Source of the DNA: Psychrobacillus insolitus
Lineage (GTDB): Bacteria > Bacillota > Bacilli > Bacillales_A > Planococcaceae
Reading direction: 5' to 3'
Assembly (NCBI RefSeq): GCF_003254155.1
Contig: NZ_QKZI01000002.1
Span: 248,001 to 312,000 of the forward strand
Length of the DNA: 64,000 nt
Shown here: positions 26,869 through 35,180 of the stretch, one piece after another
Position numbering within the stretch: the first letter of the stretch is position 1
Layout of the letters: the number at the start of each line of letters is the position of its first letter
The notes under the pieces: model-generated
Told to the model about the DNA's origin: nothing
Database searches by the model: none
The model's input: only the letters and a program-made list of their open reading frames with translations
Translations under genes and position numbers: made by a program

Positions 26869-27249
26869 TTGAAATTCTTTATAATCGCGGGTGCTATTAA
26901 TGGTTTTCTTGCTGTAGCTCTTGGTGCATTTGGTGCGCATTTGTTAGAGGGAAGAATTGCGGACAAATATTTATCTACATGGGGTACAGCTGTTCAATAT
27001 CAAATGTTCCATGCACTAGCATTAGTGGCGATCGGTATTTTAATGAGCAGTAAAGTTCTTGGACATGTATCGCAATTGAACATAGCGGGTTATTTAATAT
27101 TAGCTGGGATTGTTATTTTTTCTGGAAGTTTATATGTACTAAGCTTAACTGGAATTAGTATTTTAGGTGCCATTACACCAATTGGTGGCGTAGCATTTTT
27201 AGCTGGATGGATTATGCTAATTGTAGCAGCAGTTAAATATGCAAATTAG
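26869..27249 (+). CDS. ywdK: DUF423 family membrane protein YwdK
   Basis: A 126-residue integral membrane protein with four helices. The family signature is the N-terminal INGFLAVALGAFGAHLLEGR with AVQYQMFHALALVAIG near 42. TTG start, supported by GTAGGAGAA seven bases upstream. Function unknown. Confidence 0.87.
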   Translation: MKFFIIAGAINGFLAVALGAFGAHLLEGRIADKYLSTWGTAVQYQMFHALALVAIGILMSSKVLGHVSQLNIAGYLILAGIVIFSGSLYVLSLTGISILGAITPIGGVAFLAGWIMLIVAAVKYAN

Positions 27250-27254
27250 ATAGT

Positions 27255-27293
27255 AAAAAAGGACCAATTTCTTCAAGGAACTGGTCTTTTTAT
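27255..27293 (+). terminator. Terminator of the ung-ywdK group
   Basis: AAAAGGACCA...TGGTCTTTT stem (one bulged G), followed by TATTTT, directly after the ywdK stop. Confidence 0.82.
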
Positions 27294-27319
27294 TTTGGAG
27301 AAATATCTGTTCAATAAAA

Positions 27320-27347
27320 AGGCTTATCCGCAATCTTGGATAAGCCT
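27320..27347 (-). terminator. Terminator of gerQ
   Basis: AGGCTTATCC...GGATAAGCCT perfect ten-bp stem; on the minus strand it ends in TTTTTATTG, just after the gerQ stop. Confidence 0.85.
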
Positions 27348-27353
27348 CTCTTC

Positions 27354-27695
27354 TTATAAATTATAATTAATTTCCTCATCAAATGTAACATAGTCTAAGT
27401 AAATCATAAGCATTAAGTATCGTTTTCCACTTGGATCACTGATGATAATATGATCTCGACCAGCAGCTTCTATAAAGCCTTTTATCACTTTGGCATTCCA
27501 TTCTTTATTGTTCTCGAATGTAAAATAGAATGTTCCTAGTTTACCTTTGTTCATTCTTAAAATGTTTTCAATATAGGATTCTTCTTGCCCCCTAATTGCT
27601 GCTGGTATTTGGGGTGGGGTCATTGGTTGCTGTTGTTGTTGCATTTGTTGAGGCTGTTGCGGATATCCTCCAGGGTACCAATAATATTGAACCAT
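27354..27695 (-). CDS. gerQ: Spore coat protein GerQ
   Basis: A 113-residue spore inner-coat protein that in B. subtilis is needed for localisation and function of the cortex hydrolase CwlJ. The N-terminus is Tyr/Pro/Gln rich (YWYPGGYPQQPQQMQ), typical of GerQ and of its transglutaminase cross-linking. The conserved C-terminal domain runs from SYIENILRMNKGKLGTFYFT to LMLMIYLDYVTFDEEINYNL. Downstream of the decayed cwlJ in the same orientation, as in bacilli where cwlJ and gerQ form an operon. Confidence 0.93.
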   Translation of the reverse strand: MVQYYWYPGGYPQQPQQMQQQQQPMTPPQIPAAIRGQEESYIENILRMNKGKLGTFYFTFENNKEWNAKVIKGFIEAAGRDHIIISDPSGKRYLMLMIYLDYVTFDEEINYNL

Positions 27696-27714
27696 TCATA
27701 CATCCTTTCTGAAC

Positions 27715-28049
27715 TTAGATTTCGGGACATTCCCCAGCTGTTAGGGAAAAGTAATGTGATTTAAAGCGTCTAGTATTCCATCAATAACTCATGGGGCTAG
27801 CTTTTTTTCTCCTTCCCGTGCACGTTGATCAAAGCACGATTTTTGTGTTGTCTCAAATCCTCCAGGGCTTTGAAATACCATTTCATCGAGATTTTGAATG
27901 TTTTTGAAGTCTAGGCAGTTAACACGGACTCTGTTTACTCCAACATTTTCTACCATAAGCATGCCTTGCTGACCTTCACTTTCAGCATCTGCACGCACAA
28001 GCCTTGCAAGTAGTTCCAGTTGCTTTGTGGTGGATTTGACTACTGCCAA
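27715..28049 (-). pseudogene. cwlJ: cwlJ, spore cortex-lytic hydrolase, decayed by internal deletion/frameshift
   Basis: The first 85 codons match CwlJ well (LLARLVRADAESEGQQGMLM, VNRVRVNCLDF, MVFQSPGGFETTQK), including the likely catalytic Glu in the first helix, then stop after REGEKKLAP. CwlJ is normally about 140 residues. In the +2 frame just beyond the stop, RRFKSHYFSLTAGECPEI matches the CwlJ C-terminus (RFKSHCFYxPTxExCP), so roughly 35 codons, including the SLWF-type segment, were lost with a shift of frame. GYFYQ, usual in the family, is SCFDQ here. Activity is unlikely. Confidence 0.82.
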
Positions 28050-28116
28050 TGCCTCACCTCCTACTCATACACTATGCAAAGAAAGAGGAGATAATGATTT
28101 AGACAAATAAAAAAGA

Positions 28117-28133
28117 GCTGCATAAGTAGCAGC
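28117..28133 (-). terminator. Terminator of chdC
   Basis: GCTGC ATAAGTA GCAGC hairpin; on the minus strand it is followed by TCTTTTTTATTT, 10 bases after the chdC stop. Confidence 0.8.
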
Positions 28134-28143
28134 CCCTTGTAAA

Positions 28144-28893
28144 TTATAAGTTAAAGAATGTTTCGCGTTTTTCACCCGCAAGAATTGTACCCGTAAAGAA
28201 CGAACCGAAATCAGCATAGCGTGCGCTAACTTCATCAAAACGCATTTCGTAAATTAGTTTTTTAAACTGAAGAACATCATCTGAGAACAAAGTTACGCCC
28301 CATTCAAAATCGTCGAAGCCTATAGATCCAGAGATAATTTGTTTTACTTTACCAGCATAACTGCGACCAATTAATCCATGACTACGCATTAATTCTTTGC
28401 GTTGGTCCATAGGAAGCATATACCAGTTATCATTGCCGTCGCGACGTTTGTCCATTGGATAGAAGCAAATGTACTGAGAACGTTGAAGTTCAGGATATAA
28501 ACGTGCACGTACATGTGCATTTTGATATGGATCTTCGTTTGAATCAGCAGATAAATAATTTGATAATTCTACAACAGAAACATAAGAGTATGCTGGAATA
28601 GTAAATTCAGCAATTGTAAGTTTGTTGAATCTCGCTTCTAATTCTTGTAGTTCATCCATAGTTGGACGTAATGTCATTAACATGAAATCTGCTTTTTGAC
28701 CTACAATTGTGTAAAATGCGTGTGCGCCAGTTTTCGCATCATCAGCTTGTTGTAATTCATCTAAGAATGCTACGAATTCATCTGTTGCTTCTTTACGTAG
28801 TTCTGGATCTACTTGTTTCCATGATGTCCAGTCCATTTGTCGGAAATCATGTAGTACGTACCAACCATCTAAAGTAATTGCTGCTTCATTCAT
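28144..28893 (-). CDS. chdC: Coproheme decarboxylase (HemQ/ChdC)
   Basis: Last step of the Gram-positive coproporphyrin-dependent heme pathway: two peroxide-dependent decarboxylations of coproheme III to heme b. A 249-residue chlorite-dismutase-fold enzyme with [20 protein letters not shown] at the N-terminus, the catalytic Tyr segment [12 protein letters not shown] near 103, [20 protein letters not shown] near 140, and the heme-proximal His in [20 protein letters not shown] near 168. AAGGAGTG precedes the ATG. Divergent from pta. Confidence 0.96.
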   Translation of the reverse strand: MNEAAITLDGWYVLHDFRQMDWTSWKQVDPELRKEATDEFVAFLDELQQADDAKTGAHAFYTIVGQKADFMLMTLRPTMDELQELEARFNKLTIAEFTIPAYSYVSVVELSNYLSADSNEDPYQNAHVRARLYPELQRSQYICFYPMDKRRDGNDNWYMLPMDQRKELMRSHGLIGRSYAGKVKQIISGSIGFDDFEWGVTLFSDDVLQFKKLIYEMRFDEVSARYADFGSFFTGTILAGEKRETFFNL

Positions 28894-29046
28894 TATCTAA
28901 TGCACTCCTTTTTATTAACATTTCGCTATTTTAGTGTAACATATATTCACTATATTTTCCCATGACGAACCGATTAGCAGATGACAACCTATGGCGAAGT
29001 CGTGTATGCTAAAAAAAAGAAAAAATATCCATAGGGGGTCGATCAA

Positions 29047-29994
29047 ATGTCTAATCTATTTGAAGAAATTAAAGACAAGTTAAAAGATGCTAATCTGTCC
29101 ATTGTATTACCAGAAGGAACGGACGAACGGATAATCGAAGCAGCCTTAAAACTAAAAGAAGATGGAATCATCCAACCAATTGTTATTGGATCTAAAAATG
29201 ACCTTGAACATACTGGATTAACAGTGATTGATCCAAATTCATATGAAGAAATGGATGAACTTGTACAAGTATTTATGGAACTGCGTAAAGGAAGAGAAAC
29301 GGAAGAACAAGCAAGAGAACTGCTAAAACACGTAAATTATTTGGGTACAATGCTTGTCTACACGAAACGCGCACATGGTCTAGTAAGTGGAGCAGCTCAT
29401 ACCACTGCAGAAACCGTTCGACCTGCACTTCAAATTATTAAAACAAAGCCAGGAATTTCAAAAGCAAGCGGAGCATTCATCATGGTAAAAGACGATCTTC
29501 GCTTTGTCTTTGCAGATTGTGCTCTTACGATAGCACCAACAAGTGAAGATCTAGCAGAAATTGCAGTGGAAAGTGCTAAAACAGCATTAGCCTTTGGGAT
29601 AACTCCAAAAGTCGCAATGCTATCCTTCTCTACAAAAGGTTCAGCAAAATCAAAAGAGACGGAAAAAGTAGTAAACGCAACTGCAATTGCCAAATCGATG
29701 GCACCGGAAATTGTTATCGAAGGAGAACTACAATTTGATGCAAGTATCGTGCCTGCAATTGCTGCTAAAAAAGCACCAGGAGCAGCTGTACAAGGTGATG
29801 CAACTGTTTTTGTATTCCCGTCGCTTGAAGCTGGAAACATTGGCTACAAAATTGCCGAACGTCTAGGTGGATTTGAAGCAATTGGGCCTATTTTACAAGG
29901 ATTGAATGCACCAGTAAATGATTTATCTCGTGGTTGTTCGGCAGAGGATGTCTACAAACTTGCTTATATAACAGCTGCACAAGCGCTAATTTAA
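29047..29994 (+). CDS. pta: Phosphate acetyltransferase
   Basis: Interconverts acetyl-CoA and acetyl phosphate in overflow metabolism. A 315-residue short-form Pta (typical 320-330) with LSIVLPEGTDERIIEAALKL near 17, GLVSGAAHTTAETVRPALQI near 116, ASGAFIMVKDDLRFVFADCA near 140, and the CoA-binding C-terminal block VFVFPSLEAGNIGYKIAERL near 257. The gene precedes lipL, which is also its neighbour in Bacillus (ywfJ-pta-ywfL order). Confidence 0.96.
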   Translation: MSNLFEEIKDKLKDANLSIVLPEGTDERIIEAALKLKEDGIIQPIVIGSKNDLEHTGLTVIDPNSYEEMDELVQVFMELRKGRETEEQARELLKHVNYLGTMLVYTKRAHGLVSGAAHTTAETVRPALQIIKTKPGISKASGAFIMVKDDLRFVFADCALTIAPTSEDLAEIAVESAKTALAFGITPKVAMLSFSTKGSAKSKETEKVVNATAIAKSMAPEIVIEGELQFDASIVPAIAAKKAPGAAVQGDATVFVFPSLEAGNIGYKIAERLGGFEAIGPILQGLNAPVNDLSRGCSAEDVYKLAYITAAQALI

Positions 29995-30008
29995 TTCAGT
30001 AGTTTGTT

Positions 30009-30031
30009 TTTTGTACCTAAGGAGGTACAAA
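30009..30031 (+). other. Hairpin with AAGGAGG in its loop between pta and lipL
   Basis: TTTGTACC pairs with GGTACAAA around TAAGGA; the AAGGAGG inside would be an ideal ribosome site but no start codon follows it. The true lipL site (TTAAGGAG) lies 15 bases further on. Meaning unknown. Confidence 0.5.
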
Positions 30032-30050
30032 AAGTTAAGGAGCAATTGAA

Positions 30051-30890
30051 ATGATTGAGATAGATGAATTGTTACAACAAGAAGCTTGGCGATTTTGGGA
30101 TCAATCATTAAGCGGAAAAAGTAAATCAGCACTAGAATCGTTTGCGGCAGATGATCTTCTTTGCCATTTAGTTGGGCAAGGCCAGTCACCAGCAACAGTC
30201 CGAACTTGGGTTCATGATCAAACGGTCGTACTTGGTATTCAAGATCATCGTCTGCCGTTTGTTGATGATGCACAAGATTTTTTGCGAACACAAGGATTTA
30301 CGCCAATTGTGCGTAATTCTGGAGGGTTAGCAGTTGTGCTGGACGCAGGAGTACTAAATATTTCTATTGTTCTTTCAGAATTAGTGCAGCCAATTGATAT
30401 ATCAGCTGGATATGAAGTAATGCTAGAATTCGTCCGTCTTTTATTACCAGAAGCAGAAGGGAAAATAGAAGCTTATGAAATTGTAGGTTCTTATTGTCCA
30501 GGGTCATATGATTTGAGTATTGATGGTAAGAAATTCGCTGGGATTTCACAACGAAGACTTCGAAAAGGTATTGCCGTGCAAATCTACTTATGTATTGATG
30601 GTAGTGGAAGCGAGCGTGCAGAGTTGATTCGCCAGTTTTACGATATTGGTGTTCAAGGAGAAGATACGAAATTCACTTATCCGGACATCAAACCGGAAGT
30701 AATGGCTTCGATCAATGAATTACTTGGAACATCCTTTACGATTCAAGATATCGTCATTCGGATTCAACAACTGTTACAGCATCTTACGCCAAAAGTAATA
30801 TCACAATCTATTACGGAGGACGAAGTAGCGCTCTATCAGTTTTATATGCAGCGTGTGTTAGATAGGAATAAAAAGATGTTGGAAAAATAA
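30051..30890 (+). CDS. lipL: Octanoyl-[GcvH]:protein N-octanoyltransferase LipL
   Basis: Transfers octanoyl groups from GcvH to E2 subunits in lipoate assembly. The 279-residue BPL/LplA-fold protein has QSPATVRTWVHDQTVVLGIQ near 45, TPIVRNSGGLAVVLDAGVLN near 85, and the catalytic-cysteine motif EIVGSYCPGSYDLSIDGKKF near 143 followed by AGISQRRLRKGIAVQ with the conserved lysine just before it. AAGGAG precedes the ATG by ten bases. An E. coli-type LplA is less likely because of the single Cys motif and length. Confidence 0.93.
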   Translation: MIEIDELLQQEAWRFWDQSLSGKSKSALESFAADDLLCHLVGQGQSPATVRTWVHDQTVVLGIQDHRLPFVDDAQDFLRTQGFTPIVRNSGGLAVVLDAGVLNISIVLSELVQPIDISAGYEVMLEFVRLLLPEAEGKIEAYEIVGSYCPGSYDLSIDGKKFAGISQRRLRKGIAVQIYLCIDGSGSERAELIRQFYDIGVQGEDTKFTYPDIKPEVMASINELLGTSFTIQDIVIRIQQLLQHLTPKVISQSITEDEVALYQFYMQRVLDRNKKMLEK

Positions 30891-31010
30891 GAAAAGCGAA
30901 AGCGCCTATGTCTGGCCCGACAGGCAAATGGGGAATCGCGAGGAGGCAGCTCCTCAGCCACCACAGCGATTTCCCATTTGACCCCGAGGGCCAAGGCGCT
31001 GTAGCTAGAC
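30891..31010 (+). repeat. 120-bp imperfect palindromic element, copy 1
   Basis: Begins on the base after the lipL stop with GAAAAGCGAAAGCGCC and ends GGCGCTGTAGCTAGAC. Arms pair over much of their length (AGCGCC/GGCGCT, CCCGACAGGCAAATGGGGAA against TTCCCATTTGACCCCGAGGG), with GGAGGCAGCTCC at the apex. The second copy at 35228 lies in opposite orientation and is highly similar. Similar AAGCGAAAGCGCC-type elements are widespread between genes of Bacillales, to my recollection, but I know no agreed name or function. Confidence 0.85.
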
Positions 31011-31079
31011 AGATACCAAGTAAGATTCTTTTAGTTTCTCATTTTCTAGGAAAAGTGAAAGCGCTTGAGTAAGAAAAAA

Positions 31080-31109
31080 AACCACCTTCCAATTAATGGG
31101 TAGGTGGTT
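31080..31109 (-). terminator. Terminator overlapping the rsfA 3' end
   Basis: AACCACCT...AGGTGGTT stem includes the last codons of rsfA; on the minus strand it is followed by TTTTTTTCTT. Confidence 0.85.
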
Positions 31110-31716
31110 CTTTTGATACTAGATTGCCGTTCTTTTCCATTTGGAAGACAGGGACATTTGGTACGTCTTCACCGTCGAGTGTTACCATTCTTCTGGCACG
31201 GTTCATGATTTGTACGAATTGCTCGTAGTCATGTTTGATCGTGGCATTTTCTTTCTCTAGTTTAGCTAGTTCACTCTCCAACTTTCGTATTTTTTCATTG
31301 GAAAGAGTAGCTAGATGACGATATCTCGAAATATCTGAATCCGTATGTTGCAATCTCACGAGATAAGCAATGATTATATCAATTGATAATGCAGATATAG
31401 GCACAGAGGGAGCGCGTTCTCCGCTTTCTTGGGGTTTTGCTAGATAGATCCCATTTCCACGTCTACGATAATCTTTTCCTAATATACGCAGCTTTTCTTT
31501 ACGTTCTTTTTTTGCTTGTTTTAGTTCTGTTTCATATTGATGTCGTACGACCGCATTCCATCTGAATCCACATGCAGCTGCGGTTCTATTAAGTTCATCA
31601 CCAGCTTCTTCGAATGCATTTAACTGGGTACTTCCTTCGCGTACATGACGTAGTACCATTTCTGCTAGTGTCTCATCATTTTCACTCATCCATGCGTCTT
31701 GTCTAATTTTCACCAT
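31093..31716 (-). CDS. rsfA: Prespore-specific regulator RsfA
   Basis: A 207-residue Myb/SANT-like DNA-binding protein; in B. subtilis RsfA tunes sigma-F-dependent forespore genes. The N-terminal domain carries KIRQDAWMSENDETLAEMVL and RTAAACGFRWNAVVRHQYE, the tryptophan pattern of Myb-like folds. The C-terminal half contains a coiled coil (ATLSNEKIRKLESELAKLEK, about 140-170) likely for oligomerisation. The start follows TAGGAGG by seven bases; an in-frame extension upstream has no such support. Confidence 0.9.
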   Translation of the reverse strand: MVKIRQDAWMSENDETLAEMVLRHVREGSTQLNAFEEAGDELNRTAAACGFRWNAVVRHQYETELKQAKKERKEKLRILGKDYRRRGNGIYLAKPQESGERAPSVPISALSIDIIIAYLVRLQHTDSDISRYRHLATLSNEKIRKLESELAKLEKENATIKHDYEQFVQIMNRARRMVTLDGEDVPNVPVFQMEKNGNLVSKEPPTH

Positions 31717-31873
31717 GTTTATCCTCCTACCATTCTCATAGTTTCGTTGTTCTATTAACATGATGGACAAAATATCGCTCTTTTATTCACGTAAAATACA
31801 CTTGATAGCAATATAACCTTTAAGATACAATGACCTGTAGACTATTATCATTCATAGAAGGGGTTGAATTCAG

Positions 31874-32101
31874 ATGGCAAATCACTTTCGAGTTTGCGAT
31901 GAATGTCAGGCCGTTAATTTAAAATCTTTACTTCCGAAGCTTCAAGCAATTGATCCAGAAGCAGAAGTTGAAGTAAAAGAGTGCCAATCGTATTGCGGAC
32001 CTGGCAGAAAGAAAACATTCGTATTTGTAAATAATCGTCCAGTTGCAGCACTGACAGAAGACGAACTAATGGATAAAGTACGTGCTAAATTAGAACTTTA
32101 G
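31874..32101 (+). CDS. DUF1450 family protein (YuzB-like)
   Basis: A 75-residue protein with four conserved cysteines, [16 protein letters not shown] and [20 protein letters not shown], resembling a thioredoxin-like ferredoxin/iron-sulfur or metal-binding fold. Function is not established. AGAAGGGG lies upstream of the ATG. Monocistronic between rsfA and ywfO. Confidence 0.85.
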   Translation: MANHFRVCDECQAVNLKSLLPKLQAIDPEAEVEVKECQSYCGPGRKKTFVFVNNRPVAALTEDELMDKVRAKLEL

Positions 32102-32172
32102 TAAAGCGTAGGAGACAGGCAGTTAAAATTTCAACTTTACAAAGTAATCTTATAAACTAAGGCGGTGTGCAG

Positions 32173-33468
32173 ATGAGCTATGCAACACAAAAGCTAGCAG
32201 AAGAAAAAGTGTTTAAAGACCCAGTTCACCGCTATATTCATGTGCGAGATCAAGTGATTTGGGATCTAATTGGAACGAGGGAGTTTCAGCGACTTCGCCG
32301 TATTAAACAGCTTGGAACTACCTATCTAGTTTTTCATGGTGCAGAGCATAGTCGTTTTAATCACTCGCTAGGTGTGTATGAGATTGTTCGACGTATTATT
32401 GATGATGTCTTCGTTGGACGTCCAGAATGGGATGAATCAGAGAGGCTTGTTGTATTATGTGCCGCTCTTTTACATGATTTAGGCCATGGTCCGTTTTCTC
32501 ATGCTTTTGAGAATGTCTTTGATTTAGACCATGAAGAGTTCACTCAAAAAATTCTGCTTGGTGAGACAGAAGTAAACGAAGTATTGAGTAGAGTTAGCAA
32601 GGGTTTCCCTCAAAAGGTAGCGGATGTCATTGGTAAAACATATCCAAATAAACAAGTCGTTAGCTTAATATCCAGTCAAATTGATGCGGATCGTATGGAT
32701 TATTTGCAAAGAGATGCTTATTTCACAGGAGTGAGTTATGGTCATTTTGATATGGAGAGAATTTTACGCGTAATGCGCCCAAGAGAAGATCAAGTAGTGA
32801 TTAAATCGAGCGGAATGCATGCAGTAGAAGATTATATTATGAGTAGATATCAGATGTACTGGCAAGTATATTTCCATCCAGTTTCTCGAAGTGCAGAAGT
32901 TATTTTAACGAAAATTTTACATCGAGCAAAGGCATTAAGTGAAGAAGGCTATGATTTTGAAACACAACCTACTCATTTTAAAGGATTCTTTGATGGAACG
33001 TTTACATTAAAGGATTACCTAGCGCTAGATGAGGGTGTTTTATTGACGTACTTCCAAACTTGGATGTCTGAAAAAGACCTTATTTTAGCTGACTTATGTG
33101 ATCGCTTTGTTAATCGTAAGTTATTTCAGTATATCGAATTTGATCTTGCGAAAGATTATGTGAAAATGAAAGAGCTCGAACAGCTGTTTAAAAAAGCGGG
33201 TATCGATCCAACTTACTATTTAGTGTTTGATTCATCATCAGACTTACCATATGATTTTTATCGACCAGGGGAAGAGGAAGAACGTATTCCGATTCATTTA
33301 CAGATGCCTAATGGAGAAATTCACGAACTTTCACGTGAATCTGACATAGTAGAAGCGATTTCTGGTAAACGTCGAACAGACCACAAGCTCTATTTCCCAG
33401 AAGATTTCTTAACGGCAGATGGCAAGAAAAAAGCATTGAAGAAGCAAATATTAGAATTGTTAAAGTAA
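32173..33468 (+). CDS. ywfO: HD-domain phosphohydrolase YwfO
   Basis: A 431-residue HD hydrolase of the dNTP triphosphohydrolase-like group. Metal ligands are visible in EFQRLRRIKQLGTTYLVFHG...SRFNHSLGVYE (His and Arg near 60), LCAALLHDLGHGPFSHAFE (HD near 104) and SSQIDADRMDYLQRDAYFTG (Asp near 173). YwfO homologues act on (d)NTPs, and (p)ppGpp control has been reported for relatives. ATG chosen over a GTG two codons upstream, with AAGGCGGTG before it. Followed by ywgA 13 bases on. Confidence 0.92.
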   Translation: MSYATQKLAEEKVFKDPVHRYIHVRDQVIWDLIGTREFQRLRRIKQLGTTYLVFHGAEHSRFNHSLGVYEIVRRIIDDVFVGRPEWDESERLVVLCAALLHDLGHGPFSHAFENVFDLDHEEFTQKILLGETEVNEVLSRVSKGFPQKVADVIGKTYPNKQVVSLISSQIDADRMDYLQRDAYFTGVSYGHFDMERILRVMRPREDQVVIKSSGMHAVEDYIMSRYQMYWQVYFHPVSRSAEVILTKILHRAKALSEEGYDFETQPTHFKGFFDGTFTLKDYLALDEGVLLTYFQTWMSEKDLILADLCDRFVNRKLFQYIEFDLAKDYVKMKELEQLFKKAGIDPTYYLVFDSSSDLPYDFYRPGEEEERIPIHLQMPNGEIHELSRESDIVEAISGKRRTDHKLYFPEDFLTADGKKKALKKQILELLK

Positions 33469-33481
33469 AGGTGGGGTAACA

Positions 33482-33997
33482 TTGCTAGAAGAACACGCAA
33501 AAGTCGTACAATTTATCGGAGTAGCAGATGGAATAACTGGCAGAAAAAAACTTCAAAAAATGGTCTACATTGCAAAAAAATTGCAATATGCTTATAAAGA
33601 AAAATATGAGTTTCATATTTATGGCCCTTATTCAGAAGAGCTAACTTTAAGAATAGAAGAACTTTGCAACATGGGATTTTTACAAGAGGAACGACAAGAC
33701 AAAGGTTCATATGTACAATACAAATACCAAATGACGGACGCGGGCGAACATTTCACACAAATGGCTCGAGTAGAAGAAGCGGAACCTTCACTAGTTTCGT
33801 GCATTAACCTAATGAAAGAAAAAAGTTCTCGTTTTTTAGAACTTGTTTCCACATTACTTTACTTCGATCATCTCGCAAAAGAGGACCAAATCGAAAAGGT
33901 GCATGTATTAAAAGCTAAGTTAAAATTTACTGCGGATGAAATTGATGAAGCCTTTACATTTGTTATGAATTTAATGAATCAGAGAGCTGTCCAATAG
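33482..33997 (+). CDS. ywgA: YwgA family protein
   Basis: A 171-residue conserved protein. The N-terminal part is winged-helix-like: 'GRKKLQKMVYIAKKLQYAYK' near 19, FHIYGPYSEELTLRIEELCN near 43 and GFLQEERQDKG near 65; a C-terminal helical bundle follows. No experimental role is known to me. TTG start supported by AAAGGTGGGG. Downstream partner of ywfO, as in other Bacillales. Confidence 0.88.
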   Translation: MLEEHAKVVQFIGVADGITGRKKLQKMVYIAKKLQYAYKEKYEFHIYGPYSEELTLRIEELCNMGFLQEERQDKGSYVQYKYQMTDAGEHFTQMARVEEAEPSLVSCINLMKEKSSRFLELVSTLLYFDHLAKEDQIEKVHVLKAKLKFTADEIDEAFTFVMNLMNQRAVQ

Positions 33998-34010
33998 GGC
34001 GGCTTTTTTA
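33985..34010 (+). terminator. Terminator of ywfO-ywgA
   Basis: GCTGTCC...GGGCGGC stem (two G-T pairs) overlapping the ywgA stop, then TTTTTTATTT. Confidence 0.8.
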
Positions 34011-34073
34011 TTTATGTATAGTATTTGCAAATTACGCGGAAAAGGCCATATTTATTTCCAGTAAATGGATTAA

Positions 34074-34157
34074 CACCCGAAAAAGTGTGATATACGCCTG
34101 AATAAAGCGTCTATCCGCTTGAAACAAGTACCCATCCGCCCGAAAGCAAGCAATAAA
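34074..34157 (+). repeat. Four 21-bp tandem units (CGCCYGAA type)
   Basis: Units start exactly 21 bp apart at 34074, 34095, 34116 and 34137 with CACCCGAA, CGCCTGAA, CGCTTGAA and CGCCCGAA; the 13 bases between anchors vary but often end ATC or ATA. Stop codons interrupt all direct readings, so this is not coding. It lies between the ywgA terminator and the tautomerase terminator, the same setting as the CGACAA-type elements. Confidence 0.85.
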
Positions 34158-34169
34158 ACCATAAAAAAA

Positions 34170-34192
34170 GAACCCCTATCTAAAAGGAGTTC
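34170..34192 (-). terminator. Terminator of the tautomerase gene
   Basis: GAACCCC...GGAGTTC stem; on the minus strand followed by TTTTTTTATGG. Confidence 0.8.
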
Positions 34193-34202
34193 CTTAGTCT
34201 GA

Positions 34203-34388
34203 TTATTTGTCGCTGAAAAGTTTACCTGCTACTCCGTAATGGTTTTTAGGCATTTCTTCGATGAAGACAGTTACGTTCTCAACAGGAGCGTTCACTGATT
34301 CTGAAACGGCAGCTGTTACTTTTTCTACTAAAGCTCTTTTTTGCTCATCACTACGACCTTCAAGCATTTTTACTGTTACGTATGGCAT
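34203..34388 (-). CDS. ywhB: 4-oxalocrotonate tautomerase family protein (YwhB)
   Basis: A 61-residue tautomerase subunit. After Met removal Pro-1 is the catalytic base (MPYVTVKMLEGRSDEQKRAL), with EGR giving the conserved Arg-11 region; the C-terminal VFIEEMPKNHYGVAGKLFSD closes the site. Homologues in Bacillus (YwhB) tautomerise 2-hydroxymuconate in vitro, and their natural substrate is unclear. AAGGAGG precedes the ATG. Divergent from ywhD. Confidence 0.92.
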   Translation of the reverse strand: MPYVTVKMLEGRSDEQKRALVEKVTAAVSESVNAPVENVTVFIEEMPKNHYGVAGKLFSDK

Positions 34389-34455
34389 ATCATTTCCTCC
34401 TTGGGTGAAATTTTCTGTATACTATACATAATAACAGAACGGAGGAAATATTCGA

Positions 34456-34971
34456 ATGGCAAATGAAGAAAAACCTAAACAAAAAATCGGCTTCACGATT
34501 ATAAAAAATGCTCCAACAGACGGACATAAAGGATTTGGCATAGGTTCTCTATCTCTAGAAAATGTATCACCAGTCATTGTCGATATAGAAGATGATGTTG
34601 CACGAGTGGAAATTGGTGCAATGCATGCAAGAAGCGAAATAGAAAAAGGTATTAAATTCACAACGAATCGAGAAGATTCTGAAGGTGGAAAAGCTTATTG
34701 GTTAGTTTGGGTAACCATTGATCTAAAAGCAGAAGGAGCTTATTATGCGGGAGTAACTGCTTGTGAAATGGTAGTAAATAGAGAAAAAAGACGTGGATAT
34801 AAGTTGCTTGCAGATCATGTAAATCGGATGGACAAATCGATGAAACGCCATATTATGGTGGATTTTATGGATGATAAATCTAAAAATATTTTACGTGATT
34901 ATTTAGAGACATTTAATGAAGAAATGTGGCGTCGTAGCGAAGAAAAATTGCATCAAGACTTAACGGTATAG
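34456..34971 (+). CDS. ywhD: YwhD family protein
   Basis: A 171-residue conserved protein specific to Bacillales. Recognised by IGFTIIKNAPTDGHKGFGIG near 11, SPVIVDIEDDVARVEIGAMH near 38 and YWLVWVTIDLKAEGAYYAGV near 75, and by its position between ywhB and pbpG, as in B. subtilis. ACGGAGG lies nine bases upstream of the ATG. No known biochemical role. Confidence 0.88.
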   Translation: MANEEKPKQKIGFTIIKNAPTDGHKGFGIGSLSLENVSPVIVDIEDDVARVEIGAMHARSEIEKGIKFTTNREDSEGGKAYWLVWVTIDLKAEGAYYAGVTACEMVVNREKRRGYKLLADHVNRMDKSMKRHIMVDFMDDKSKNILRDYLETFNEEMWRRSEEKLHQDLTV

Positions 34972-35180
34972 TTTGGAAAGATTCGAAAAAATTAGTATTT
35001 TTTAGTTTATATTTCGAAATGAGGTTGAATTTAAGTGGAAAAGAAAGTACAATCTACTTAAAGCTTACTTCACAGTAATGCTAGGACACTTAGTTTATTT
35101 GAAAAAGTAAATTTGTTGTACGTATTGCGAAACCCATTCCAGTGAATGCAAGTAGTTTACTCAATCATTTATACTAAGAA
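34972..35180. other. Intergenic region after ywhD
   Basis: About 200 bases without a supportable gene or recognised motif; AT-rich. The next element is a strong terminator. Confidence 0.5.

Noticed and set aside
27789-28049. The 86-codon frame as an intact small protein family
   Set aside because: Its similarity to the first 60 percent of CwlJ and the CwlJ C-terminus in another frame just downstream show it is a decayed cwlJ.
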